Source: Clostridia bacterium (lineage in GTDB: Bacteria; Bacillota; Peptococcia; DRI-13; UBA5745). Taken from it: a stretch of 64,000 nt of DNA. A program made the translations under genes and the position numbers. Below the pieces are notes generated by a model. It did no database searches, was not told the DNA's origin, and saw only the letters and a list, made by a program, of their open reading frames with translations. The stretch lies in contig JAHDMJ010000010.1 of the NCBI GenBank assembly GCA_018436095.1, forward strand, positions 1 to 64,000, in the 5' to 3' direction. Below, in pieces: positions 25,841 to 33,942 of this stretch (its first letter is position 1; each line of letters begins with the position of its first letter).

Positions 25841-26568
25841 TGCGGGTAGACGGCAGGGATAACCGGCAGTTGCGGCCGGTAAAGATGACGAAAGGCTATA
25901 TTCAATGGCCGGAAGGCTCCGTTCTGATTGAAATAGGAGATACCCGGGTATTGTGCAATGCCACTGTGGAGGACAGAGTTCCTTCCTTTTTGAAAGGCAG
26001 CGGCAGAGGCTGGGTTACTGCCGAATATTCCATGCTGCCCCGGGCCACCCAGACCCGTACCGGCAGGGAAGTCAACTCTGGCAAACCTTCAGGACGAACC
26101 AGCGAAATTCAGCGCCTCATCGGCCGGGCTTTGCGCTCTGTGGTGGATATGAATAAGCTGGGGGAGCGCACTATCTTGCTGGATTGCGATGTTCTCCAGG
26201 CTGACGGCGGAACCAGGACCGCAGCCATTACCGGGGCTTTTGTGGCTCTTGGCTTGGCCCTGCGTAAAATGCAGCGGGAGGGCCTTTTGGATTCGCTTCC
26301 TTTAAAAGACTGGCTGGCGGCGGTAAGCGTAGGCAAGGTGGCGGGAATCGGCTCTTGCCTGGATTTGGCTTACGATGAGGACAGCGTCGCTTTAGTGGAT
26401 ATGAATGTGGTAATGACCGGCAGCGGCGGCTTGGTGGAGATACAAGGTACTGCCGAAGGCATGACTTTCAGCCGGGAAGAACTGGATGTCTTTTTAGATC
26501 TGGCTAAGGAAGGCATTGACCAATTGATCCTTTGCCAAAAAGAGCAGTTAGGGGCGGATTTTATTTGA
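25840..26568 (+). CDS. rph: Ribonuclease PH
   Basis: A 242-residue phosphorolytic 3'-5' exoribonuclease that trims tRNA 3' ends. Recognisable segments are [20 protein letters not shown], the phosphate-site region [15 protein letters not shown] (about residues 86-100) and [19 protein letters not shown]. It is fused by overlap to murI upstream and rdgB downstream. The gene stands about 3 kb before the tRNA cluster. Confidence 0.96.
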   Translation: MRVDGRDNRQLRPVKMTKGYIQWPEGSVLIEIGDTRVLCNATVEDRVPSFLKGSGRGWVTAEYSMLPRATQTRTGREVNSGKPSGRTSEIQRLIGRALRSVVDMNKLGERTILLDCDVLQADGGTRTAAITGAFVALGLALRKMQREGLLDSLPLKDWLAAVSVGKVAGIGSCLDLAYDEDSVALVDMNVVMTGSGGLVEIQGTAEGMTFSREELDVFLDLAKEGIDQLILCQKEQLGADFI

Positions 26569-27341
26569 AGGAGTCCGCCGTCTCAACAGTTAAGGATTTA
26601 GGCCCTAAGGGTTTTGGGGCAAAGCGTTTATTGGTGGCCACAGGCAATGCCGGCAAGGTGGAAGAGCTAAACCGGCTGCTGGCAGACGGAGACTGGCAAG
26701 TTATCAGCCTGAAAGATTTGGCCTTATTGTGGCAGAAGGAAGAGCTGGGCGGCCTGCCGCCTCTGACAGGCCCTCGGGAGTCGGTTGAGGCGGAGCTTGG
26801 CCGGCGCTATGCCCAATTAGAAGAAAAAATGGCGGAAACCGGCGCCACTTTTGAGGAAAATGCCATAATCAAAGCTAAGGGAGCGGCGGAGTTTACCGGG
26901 CTCCTTACTTTGGCTGATGATTCCGGTCTGGAAGTGGATTATCTGGGAGGCGCACCCGGCGTTTATTCCGCCCGTTATGCCGGACCCGGCAAAGATGCCC
27001 AAGCTTGCAATGAGCTGTTGCTGCAAAACATGAGGGCAGCAGGGGCGGGTCAGCGCCAGGCCCGATTTAAAACGGCGGTAGCTTTGGCTTCACCGGCCGG
27101 AGAGCTTTATATTACCGAAGGCCTTTGCGAAGGCAGCATAGGTTTTGCCCCTCAAGGCGAGGGCGGCTTTGGTTACGATCCTTTATTTGTATTGTCCGGC
27201 GGCACGAAAACCATGGCTCAATTGACCATGGCGGAAAAAAATCAGATCAGCCACCGGGGTCAGGCATTAAGAAAAATCCTGCCCATATTGACGGGCCTGC
27301 TGGCAAAAAACTATTCACAAAAGGGAGCTTTGGATTTATAA
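26565..27341 (+). CDS. rdgB: XTP/dITP diphosphatase with an insertion
   Basis: RdgB/HAM1 removes non-canonical purine triphosphates. The 258-residue protein is longer than usual (about 200). Family motifs are [70 protein letters not shown] and ISHRGQALR. Between the first two motifs there is an insertion of about 35 residues, and about 22 extra residues precede the first strand. I propose TTG at 26565, which overlaps the rph stop (TTGA); no better start exists before the first motif. Confidence 0.9.
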   Translation: MKESAVSTVKDLGPKGFGAKRLLVATGNAGKVEELNRLLADGDWQVISLKDLALLWQKEELGGLPPLTGPRESVEAELGRRYAQLEEKMAETGATFEENAIIKAKGAAEFTGLLTLADDSGLEVDYLGGAPGVYSARYAGPGKDAQACNELLLQNMRAAGAGQRQARFKTAVALASPAGELYITEGLCEGSIGFAPQGEGGFGYDPLFVLSGGTKTMAQLTMAEKNQISHRGQALRKILPILTGLLAKNYSQKGALDL

Positions 27342-27407
27342 TGAATTAATTAATAAGTAATGATAATCAATAATAATTGATCAATACTACATAAAGGTAA
27401 AAACGCT

Positions 27408-29534
27408 ATGTTTTTCTCTAAGCAAAAAGCTAATCCGGATGAATCTGTTCTTAGTGATATTCTGGATTCCCAGGATATCGATATTGTGATTACCAGCAGT
27501 AAGGATTGCAAGGTTCTCTTAATGAATGCTGCCGCTAAGAACCATCTGGATGAAGGAATGTCAGTGTTAAACTGCAGGAATGGCTACTCTTATCTTTTCC
27601 CTGATCTCTGCAGGAATTGCCCTAATGAGTATCCTGAGGATAGGGAAGGGCCTGTTGCCTATGAAGTGCAGGATGAAGAGGGGCACTACTTTTCTGTTCG
27701 CTATAATTCAATCAAATGGCTGGACGGCAAGCCGGCTACCATTATGTTTTTGCGGGATATCAATGAAGAGCGCACGGCTAAAGAAAAACTATACAATTTA
27801 GCTTATATCGACCAGCTTACCGGCGTACCTAACCGGCAAAAGCTCAAAGAAGACTTTGAAGCCATAGTGAAAAAAATTGCCAATACGGAATTAGTAGGCG
27901 TTGTAACTATTTTTGATCTGGATAATTTTAAGGCTATCAACGATACCTATGGCCATAGCACCGGCGACGTTATGCTGAAGCGGCTGACGGATCATTTGGA
28001 AGGCGATTCAGCGTTTAAAGGCCATCTCTACCGGCTGGGCGGCGACGAATTTGTTTTGTTCTATGCCGAACCCTCGGAGAAATTCACTACGCAAGGGGAA
28101 TGCTACACCTATTATAAAAAGCTGCTGCAGGGAGCTTTGCTGTCCTATACTATGCCCAATATTGAGGCCTCCTGCACCATCAGTATGGGAGTGGCTTTCT
28201 TTCCCTGGCATGGGGAAACCTTCTCCGAGCTTTTGCGAAAAGCGGATATTGCCCTTTATAAAGCTAAGGGAGCCGGCCGCAACCAGATTGCTTATTTCGA
28301 GGATCATTATGATACCGCCAAAAAGTTTAAGGATTTATATATCAATATCCAGCCTATTTTGCTGGATGATGGGCGCACCTACGGTTACGAGCTGGTGGAT
28401 CAGAGCAATGACGGCAAAGAAGATGACGATTCCCTCAATCTTAACGAATTCGACCGTACCATGGAAGCTTTGGGTCTTGACGACCTGGAAAGCGATACCC
28501 TTTATTTCATTTCCTATTCCAATCAGTTGCTAAACCAATCGGTGATGAGAAATTTGCCGAAAAACAAATTTATTATTCAGATCCGTCTTACGGATGAATG
28601 CACGGATAAGGATCTGGAGCGCTACAAAAAACTGCGGACTTTCGGCTACTCCCTGGCTTTGGCGGGCCTCAATAAGCTCAATGCCATACCCCAGTTAGTC
28701 AGTCTGGCTTATTACTGCAAATTTGATCCCCGGGAGAAAGACGAGGTTTTCCGGCGTAATCTGATTGCCCAGCACCCTTCCAAAAAATTCATCGCCACTA
28801 ATGTGGATACCGCAGCCCAATTTGAAACTGCCAAGGGCCAGGGGTATGCATTATATCAGGGCTTCTTTTTTAACCGGCCCAACATAGTTAAGAAGACGAA
28901 GCAAATCGATCCTTTACGGGTCAATTATTTGCGGCTGCTTAAGCTTACTAGTACCGAAGATTACGTTGACTTTCAGGAGATCAGTGCCGTTATTGCATCG
29001 GATGTGGCCTTGACTTATAAACTGCTGCGGCTGCTCAATTCGGCGGCAGTGGGGCTGCGCAATCCTATTTCCTCTATTCCTATGGCCGTAGCCTATTTGG
29101 GGGAAGTCAGCCTGAAAAAGTGGATTGCCATGCTGGCCTTGCGGGGAGTGGCTTCTGATAAACCCTTGGAGTTGATTCGTCTTTCCCTGATCAGAGCCCA
29201 GTTTGGCGAGCATTTGGCCCCTCTTTGCCGGCCCAGGCGCAACGCTAAGCATGTGTTTTTGCTGGGTTTGCTTTCTCTTTTGGATATCGCTTTAGAAAAA
29301 ACTAAGGAAGAAGTCTTTGCCGAAATTACAGTGGCCGATGAAATTCGGGATTCTTTGCTTACTCCTGACGGCCCCTATTCCGATATGGTCAGATTTTTTG
29401 CCAATTACGAGTATGCTAACTGGGATGAAGTGGCAGCCTTTGCTACTAAAAATGGCTTAACAGACCGGCAAATCAACAATGCCTATATTGCGGCAGTGAA
29501 ATGGTACAATGATTTGCTTAATGTGAAGGAATAA
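27408..29534 (+). CDS. PAS-GGDEF-degenerate EAL-HDOD signalling protein
   Basis: A 708-residue cytoplasmic protein. Residues 20-125 look like a PAS domain with a Cys pair (CRNC). Residues 130-300 form a diguanylate cyclase domain with an intact RLGGDEF. Residues about 315-505 resemble an EAL domain that has lost its catalytic motif (YGYELVDQS replaces the ELL segment), as in YuxH-type proteins, and residues 510-705 form an HDOD domain (ISSIPMAVAYLG). The EAL-HDOD pair is common; having an active GGDEF in front is less so. It probably makes cyclic di-GMP and uses the C-terminal half for protein contacts. Confidence 0.85.
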   Translation: MFFSKQKANPDESVLSDILDSQDIDIVITSSKDCKVLLMNAAAKNHLDEGMSVLNCRNGYSYLFPDLCRNCPNEYPEDREGPVAYEVQDEEGHYFSVRYNSIKWLDGKPATIMFLRDINEERTAKEKLYNLAYIDQLTGVPNRQKLKEDFEAIVKKIANTELVGVVTIFDLDNFKAINDTYGHSTGDVMLKRLTDHLEGDSAFKGHLYRLGGDEFVLFYAEPSEKFTTQGECYTYYKKLLQGALLSYTMPNIEASCTISMGVAFFPWHGETFSELLRKADIALYKAKGAGRNQIAYFEDHYDTAKKFKDLYINIQPILLDDGRTYGYELVDQSNDGKEDDDSLNLNEFDRTMEALGLDDLESDTLYFISYSNQLLNQSVMRNLPKNKFIIQIRLTDECTDKDLERYKKLRTFGYSLALAGLNKLNAIPQLVSLAYYCKFDPREKDEVFRRNLIAQHPSKKFIATNVDTAAQFETAKGQGYALYQGFFFNRPNIVKKTKQIDPLRVNYLRLLKLTSTEDYVDFQEISAVIASDVALTYKLLRLLNSAAVGLRNPISSIPMAVAYLGEVSLKKWIAMLALRGVASDKPLELIRLSLIRAQFGEHLAPLCRPRRNAKHVFLLGLLSLLDIALEKTKEEVFAEITVADEIRDSLLTPDGPYSDMVRFFANYEYANWDEVAAFATKNGLTDRQINNAYIAAVKWYNDLLNVKE

Positions 29535-29538
29535 GGCC

Positions 29539-29568
29539 TTGACAAGAGGTAAGTTTAGTTGGTAAAAT
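29539..29568 (+). promoter_or_regulatory. Promoter of the tRNA cluster
   Basis: TTGACA (29539-29544) and TAAAAT (29563-29568) with an 18-base spacer, 43 bases before tRNA-Arg. It lies directly after the stop of the GGDEF/HDOD gene. Confidence 0.75.
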
Positions 29569-29611
29569 GATTGACGTGTCCTTGAGAAAAAGAGGATGAG
29601 TTAGTTGTTCA

Positions 29612-29688
<77 letters not shown>

Positions 29689-29692
29689 TTAT

Positions 29693-29766
29693 GGTGGATG
29701 TGGCGAAGTGGTTAACGCACCGGATTGTGGCTCCGGCACTCGGGGGTTCAAGTCCCCTCATTCACC
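29693..29766 (+). tRNA. tRNA-His (GTG)
   Basis: The cloverleaf has acceptor GTGGATG/CATTCAC, the extra G at position -1 typical of tRNA-His, anticodon GTG, T arm GGGGGTTCAAGTCCCC-type and discriminator C. CCA is not encoded. Its last 18 bases are the start of the 191-bp repeat that follows. Confidence 0.95.
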
Positions 29767-30150
29767 CTCAATATACGTATATGTATCCAGGCTTTGGCGC
29801 TAAGTGCTCAGGAGGGTCCCCAAGGGGGGACTTGAACGGGCGGACTTAGGAAGCAGCAAAGCCGACCTATGGAAGGGTTTGCCCGCCCCGGCGTGATAGC
29901 GAACTGCCAGGCAGCGGGGCCGGGATATGGTGAGCGGCGCAAGTCCCCTCATTCACCCTCAATATACGTATATGTATCCAGGCTTTGGCGCTAAGTGCTC
30001 AGGAGGGTCCCCAAGGGGGGACTTGAACGGGCGGACTTAGGAAGCAGCAAAGCCGACCTGTGGAAGGGTTTGCCCGCCCCGGCGTGATAGCGAACTGCCA
30101 GGCAGTGGGGCCGGGATATGGTGAGCGGCGCAAGTCCCCTCATTCACCCT
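29749..30150 (+). repeat. 191-bp tandem duplication anchored on the tRNA-His 3' end
   Basis: Two units, 29749-29939 and 29940-30130, differ at only two positions (CCTATGG/CCTGTGG and GCAGC/GCAGT). Each starts with the 20 bases CAAGTCCCCTCATTCACCCT, which include the tRNA-His 3' end, and the same 20 bases appear a third time at 30131-30150. The unit is GC-rich and structured: GTCCCC/GGGGAC hairpin, CGGGC/GCCCG stem, a TAGG/CCTA inner stem, and an antisense copy of a T-arm-like string (GGGGGACTTGAAC). No ORF of note. The arrangement resembles site-specific insertion or slippage at the tRNA 3' end. Confidence 0.9.
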
Positions 30151-30157
30151 TTTTTGT

Positions 30158-30232
30158 TGGGGCGTCGCCAAGCGGTAAGGCACGGGACTTTGACTCCCGC
30201 ATTCGAAGGTTCGATTCCTTCCGCCCCAGCCA
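30158..30232 (+). tRNA. tRNA-Gln (TTG)
   Basis: Acceptor TGGGGCG/CGCCCCA, anticodon TTG in CTTTGACT, T arm GAAGGTTCGATTCCTTC, discriminator G, CCA encoded. Starts 8 bases after the last partial repeat copy. Confidence 0.95.
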
Positions 30233-30259
30233 TTTTTTTATTTTACGGCTAATTTATAT

Positions 30260-30341
<82 letters not shown>

Positions 30342-30355
30342 CTGTAGAAAAGATG

Positions 30356-30396
30356 AAGCACGTAAAGGGTTTTAAGCCTCTACGGTGCTTTTTCGT
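30356..30396 (+). terminator. Terminator of the tRNA cluster
   Basis: AAGCAC-GTA pairs with TAC-G-GTGCTT (one bulged G), followed by TTTTCGTGTTTTT. The rest of the 302-bp gap to the next gene contains a perfect 8-bp inverted repeat, GATATTCT (30543) with AGAATATC (30569), but no gene or known riboswitch that I recognise. Confidence 0.6.
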
Positions 30397-30643
30397 GTTT
30401 TTAGGCAATAACTTAATTTTATTTTTGTTGTCACTCGTGGCCATTTTTGAGATTTTATAAGGACTGTCCCTTTAAAATAGATGGAGCAGATTACGGCCCC
30501 CTGGTCAGGGAATTAGGTTGCATCATAAATATTGCCGCAATGGATATTCTCGTTTATATGAGAAAATAAGAATATCTTAAAAGCCTGGGGCGCTGGATAA
30601 GAGCAAGGATGCTGAGGTCAGGCTTGGGAAAAGGGCGTTGGTA

Positions 30644-33418
30644 ATGAAAAATATTAAGGGAACGACTGCTTCGGCATTGAGAAAACGATCGGCTATTGTG
30701 ATGGTTTTATGCAGCATTGTATTTGCGGCATCTATTTTTCTGCTTTTTGCCCGGGAAAAAGCAAATCTAGATACGGAATATGAGGGTATGATCGCCAACA
30801 GCCTGAATATTCATACCTATGAAAATGCCGCCAACATTGATCGGGCAATTAAAGATGCAGCCAGGGCTATAGGTACGGCAAAAACCATGTTTGCGTTTAC
30901 CAAAACTGATGATCTTAGGAACTATTTGGCCCGGCGCAATGCCGCAAACCCTGTCTATATCATTGAATATGCCGATGCCGGGGAGATGATGACGGGTATG
31001 CTGGCTGCCCTGGCGCCCTTTGATGAGCAGGAGACTTTCCGGAGTTTGAGCCAGGGTGAAACAGTACTGTGCGGCCCCTATTATGACGAGTCCAGCGAGG
31101 AAGCGCTTCTTTCTGTGATTATTGCGCTGCAAGAGGAAGGGGTCACTACCGGCGTCTTATATACTCTCTTAAAAGTGAGTGACATGCTTCCGGAGTCTTC
31201 TGAGAGCGCCGTTTATCAGAGCGTTCATAGCTGCATTATCACCGGCAATGGAGATATTGTGTTTAATACCTACGAACCCCGCCGGGTCAGTAATTTCTTT
31301 GACGATTTGGGGGCATACGGCTTAACGCCGCCGGACATCCAACGGATTGCCGGGGTTATCAGCAGCCCGGAGGTTGAAAGTACCACTTTTGAGCGTCACG
31401 GAGAGGCTTACTTTGCCACTGCCGCTCCGCTCCAATATAACGGCTGGCATTTGGTGGCTATAGTAAGAGGGCCCGATGTACTGCTGCGGTCCGCCACAAT
31501 TTTTCAGGATGTAGTACGCACCAGCGTTATAGCGATTCTGATCACTCTTTCGGCGGCCTGCGTTATTTTTCTGCAACTGCTTTTCAGCAAAAAGAGGCTG
31601 GAAGAAGAACAGGAGCGTAACCTCGAGCTGGTTAATCGCTTTCAAGCTATGTTTGACCAACACAGTGCTCTCAAGGTGCTAATAGACATAGAAACCAAGG
31701 AGATTGTAGATGCGAATCCTGCTACCTGCAGGTATTTTGGCGTCGAGCGCCAGGAGATGCTGGGGCGGCCTATGCAGGATTACAACCTGCTTTCTGACCA
31801 GACTCAAGAAGAGCAATTGCAAAACCTATCCAAGGGCGGCGCCATGTTTTTTGCGGTGCCCCATTGCCTGCCCGGCGGGGAAACCAGATTTCTGGATGTA
31901 TATGCTTCCATAATTCATGATAATAATCGGGAATTGGTCTATGCTATTTTGTACGATTCAACAGACAGGGAAAAGTACAAGGAGGAGCTGCTGCGGGAAA
32001 AAGAGCTCCTGCGTACAACACTGCAATCCATCGGCGACGGCGTGGTTACTACCGACAGCCAGGGGCGGATCACCAGCCTCAACAGAGTGGCCGAGGAATT
32101 GACGGGCTGGACAAGCAATGAGGCAGTAGGTAAATCCTTTGCCGATGTGTTTACCCTGGAAAATGAGGATACAGGACAGCCCGTGGAAAATCCTATCCGG
32201 AAAGTATTGGAGACGGGGTTAATGGTTGGGCTTGCTAATCATACGGAGTTGGTGAGGCGGCAAGGAGATACCATTCCTATTGCCGACAGCGCCGCCCCCA
32301 TCAAGGCAGAGAACGGCCAAACCTTCGGCGTTGTCATGGTTTTTCGTGATGTTAGCGACGCAAAGGAACATAATCGAAAAATTGAGTTTCTAAGTTATCA
32401 CGACTCCCTTACCGGCCTGTACAACCGGCATTATCTGGAGGAAATGATGCCCCGGCTGAATGGGGTAGAGTGTTTTCCTGTTTCCGTCATTATGGCGGAT
32501 GTGGATGGGCTAAAAATTACCAACGACGTGTTTGGCCACCGGGCCGGGGATATTTTGCTGAAAAATGTAGCTGACCTGATACTCAGATACTGCAAAGAAA
32601 AAGGCTTGGTTGCCCGCTGGGGTGGGGATGAATTTGTTGTTTTGATGCCTGGTACATTCCTGGAAGCAGCAGAAGAACTGGCCTGGGAAATGAAAAACGC
32701 CCGTGTCTCAATTGAAAGCAGCAATCTGGTTTTCAGCCTGTCCCTGGGATGCGCCTGTACAGATACGGCAGACGGAAGTATTACCGCTGCCATGCAGCAG
32801 GCGGAAAAAAATATGTATCAGCAAAAGCTTCTAAACGGAAAAAGCTACCGTAATGCCATCATCAGTACGCTGCTGGCAACGCTTTATGAGAAGAGCAACG
32901 AAACGGAAGAGCATTCCAAACGGTTGGAAACATATTGCCACGCCATTGGGCAAAAACTCCAGCTTTCTTCCAAAGAGATGGATGAGCTATCATTGTTGGC
33001 GCTCCTTCATGATATTGGCAAAGTCGGAATTAACCCCAATATTCTGCAGAAGGCCGGTCCCTTGACCCCCGCCGAATGGGATGAGATGAAACGCCATCCG
33101 GAAATCGGCTATCGAATCGCCCGGGAAACGCCGGAGTTGGCTCTGGTAGCGGACTTAATCTTATCCCATCATGAGCGCTGGGATGGAACGGGCTATCCTC
33201 AAGGCTTACAGGCAGAGGAGATTCCTCTTGCTTGCCGCATCCTGGCTGTGGTGGATGCTTTTGACGCCATGACCAATGACCGGATATACCGGCGTGCCAT
33301 GACCATACAAGATGCCTTGGCGGAGCTTGAGAGAAACGCAGGAGGGCAGTTTGATCCCCGGACAGCGGAAATTTTGATTGAAATTGTTGCCGGAGAAGAG
33401 CCGACGCAAAGCAAATAA
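30644..33418 (+). CDS. Membrane sensor PAS-PAS-GGDEF-HD-GYP (cyclic di-GMP turnover)
   Basis: A 924-residue transmembrane signalling protein. A membrane segment at about 14-35 and another at about 285-305 flank an extracellular Cache-like sensor. Two PAS domains follow (about 325-440 and 455-570), then a GGDEF domain with RWGGDEF intact and an HD-GYP phosphodiesterase domain with LLHDIGKVGI, RHPEIGYRIA and HHERWDGTGYP. It could both make and break cyclic di-GMP; which activity dominates cannot be told. ATG at 30644 has AAGGG 8 bases upstream. Confidence 0.93.
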   Translation: MKNIKGTTASALRKRSAIVMVLCSIVFAASIFLLFAREKANLDTEYEGMIANSLNIHTYENAANIDRAIKDAARAIGTAKTMFAFTKTDDLRNYLARRNAANPVYIIEYADAGEMMTGMLAALAPFDEQETFRSLSQGETVLCGPYYDESSEEALLSVIIALQEEGVTTGVLYTLLKVSDMLPESSESAVYQSVHSCIITGNGDIVFNTYEPRRVSNFFDDLGAYGLTPPDIQRIAGVISSPEVESTTFERHGEAYFATAAPLQYNGWHLVAIVRGPDVLLRSATIFQDVVRTSVIAILITLSAACVIFLQLLFSKKRLEEEQERNLELVNRFQAMFDQHSALKVLIDIETKEIVDANPATCRYFGVERQEMLGRPMQDYNLLSDQTQEEQLQNLSKGGAMFFAVPHCLPGGETRFLDVYASIIHDNNRELVYAILYDSTDREKYKEELLREKELLRTTLQSIGDGVVTTDSQGRITSLNRVAEELTGWTSNEAVGKSFADVFTLENEDTGQPVENPIRKVLETGLMVGLANHTELVRRQGDTIPIADSAAPIKAENGQTFGVVMVFRDVSDAKEHNRKIEFLSYHDSLTGLYNRHYLEEMMPRLNGVECFPVSVIMADVDGLKITNDVFGHRAGDILLKNVADLILRYCKEKGLVARWGGDEFVVLMPGTFLEAAEELAWEMKNARVSIESSNLVFSLSLGCACTDTADGSITAAMQQAEKNMYQQKLLNGKSYRNAIISTLLATLYEKSNETEEHSKRLETYCHAIGQKLQLSSKEMDELSLLALLHDIGKVGINPNILQKAGPLTPAEWDEMKRHPEIGYRIARETPELALVADLILSHHERWDGTGYPQGLQAEEIPLACRILAVVDAFDAMTNDRIYRRAMTIQDALAELERNAGGQFDPRTAEILIEIVAGEEPTQSK

Positions 33419-33484
33419 AAAGAGAAGCACAAAGCAAAATAAAGAGAGAATTGACCTCTGTGGCTTGATGTGTTATCCTTGAGC

Positions 33485-33500
33485 ATACCCCTATAGGTAT
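33485..33500. promoter_or_regulatory. CsoR-type operator before the repressor gene
   Basis: ATACCCCTATAGGTAT resembles the CsoR operator type (ATACCC...GGGTAT). It lies 17 bases before the repressor ATG and just after a TTGACC/TATCCT promoter-like pair (33451, 33474), so the repressor probably controls itself. Confidence 0.65.
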
Positions 33501-33517
33501 AAGTGAGGAGTGAGACC

Positions 33518-33793
33518 ATGCGCCAATGTATGGATGCGGATAATCTTCACCGCAGGTTGAACAAGATCATCGGTCAGATAAAAGCCATTGATAAGATGGT
33601 GGACGAGGATATTCCCTGTGAGAGTTTGCTTGTTCAAATCAATGCCGCCAAAAGCGCCCTCCATAAGGTGGGTCAGGTGGTTTTGGAAGGGCACCTGAAT
33701 CACTGTGTACGGGAAGGCATCGAACACGGGGACGCTGATAAAACCATTGCGGATTTTGCCAAAGCCGTTGAGCATTTTTCCCGCATGACCTGA
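33518..33793 (+). CDS. csoR: CsoR family metal-sensing repressor
   Basis: A 91-residue all-helical repressor of the DUF156/CsoR family. The ligand residues expected for Cu(I) sensors are present: Cys34, His59 and Cys63 with the exact 4-residue His-Cys spacing of CsoR. It lacks the extra His of nickel-sensing RcnR. GAGGAG precedes the ATG at 33518. Its target is evidently the P-type ATPase gene 150 bp downstream, which has a matching long operator. Confidence 0.88.
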   Translation: MRQCMDADNLHRRLNKIIGQIKAIDKMVDEDIPCESLLVQINAAKSALHKVGQVVLEGHLNHCVREGIEHGDADKTIADFAKAVEHFSRMT

Positions 33794-33866
33794 GAGGTAT
33801 TAAAGAGATAGGAAAAGAATATCGGGAAAGCACATTGAGCAGCCTGGGGCTGCTTTTTTCGATTGC

Positions 33867-33926
33867 TTGACAAGAGTATACCCATAGGGGTATACTCTTG
33901 TATTATACGGATACCCCCATGAGTAT
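33867..33926 (+). promoter_or_regulatory. ATPase promoter with embedded CsoR operator
   Basis: TTGACA (33867-33872) and TATACT (33891-33896) are 18 bases apart. A perfect 30-bp inverted repeat with 13-bp arms, CAAGAGTATACCC-ATAG-GGGTATACTCTTG (33871-33900), covers the spacer and -10 box, so repressor binding would block polymerase. A second half-conserved site, ATACCCCCATGAGTAT (33911-33926), follows. Confidence 0.85.
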
Positions 33927-33942
33927 AAAAGGAGTGGTATGA

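Noticed and set aside
29769-29939. SRP RNA-like string GGAAGCAGC in the tRNA-linked repeat
   Set aside because: The GNRA-capped helix and surrounding pairing of the SRP S domain are not formed, so I do not call it an SRP RNA.
30342-30643. Cyclic di-GMP riboswitch before the GGDEF/HD-GYP gene
   Set aside because: The conserved core of class I or II is absent; only a simple inverted repeat is seen.
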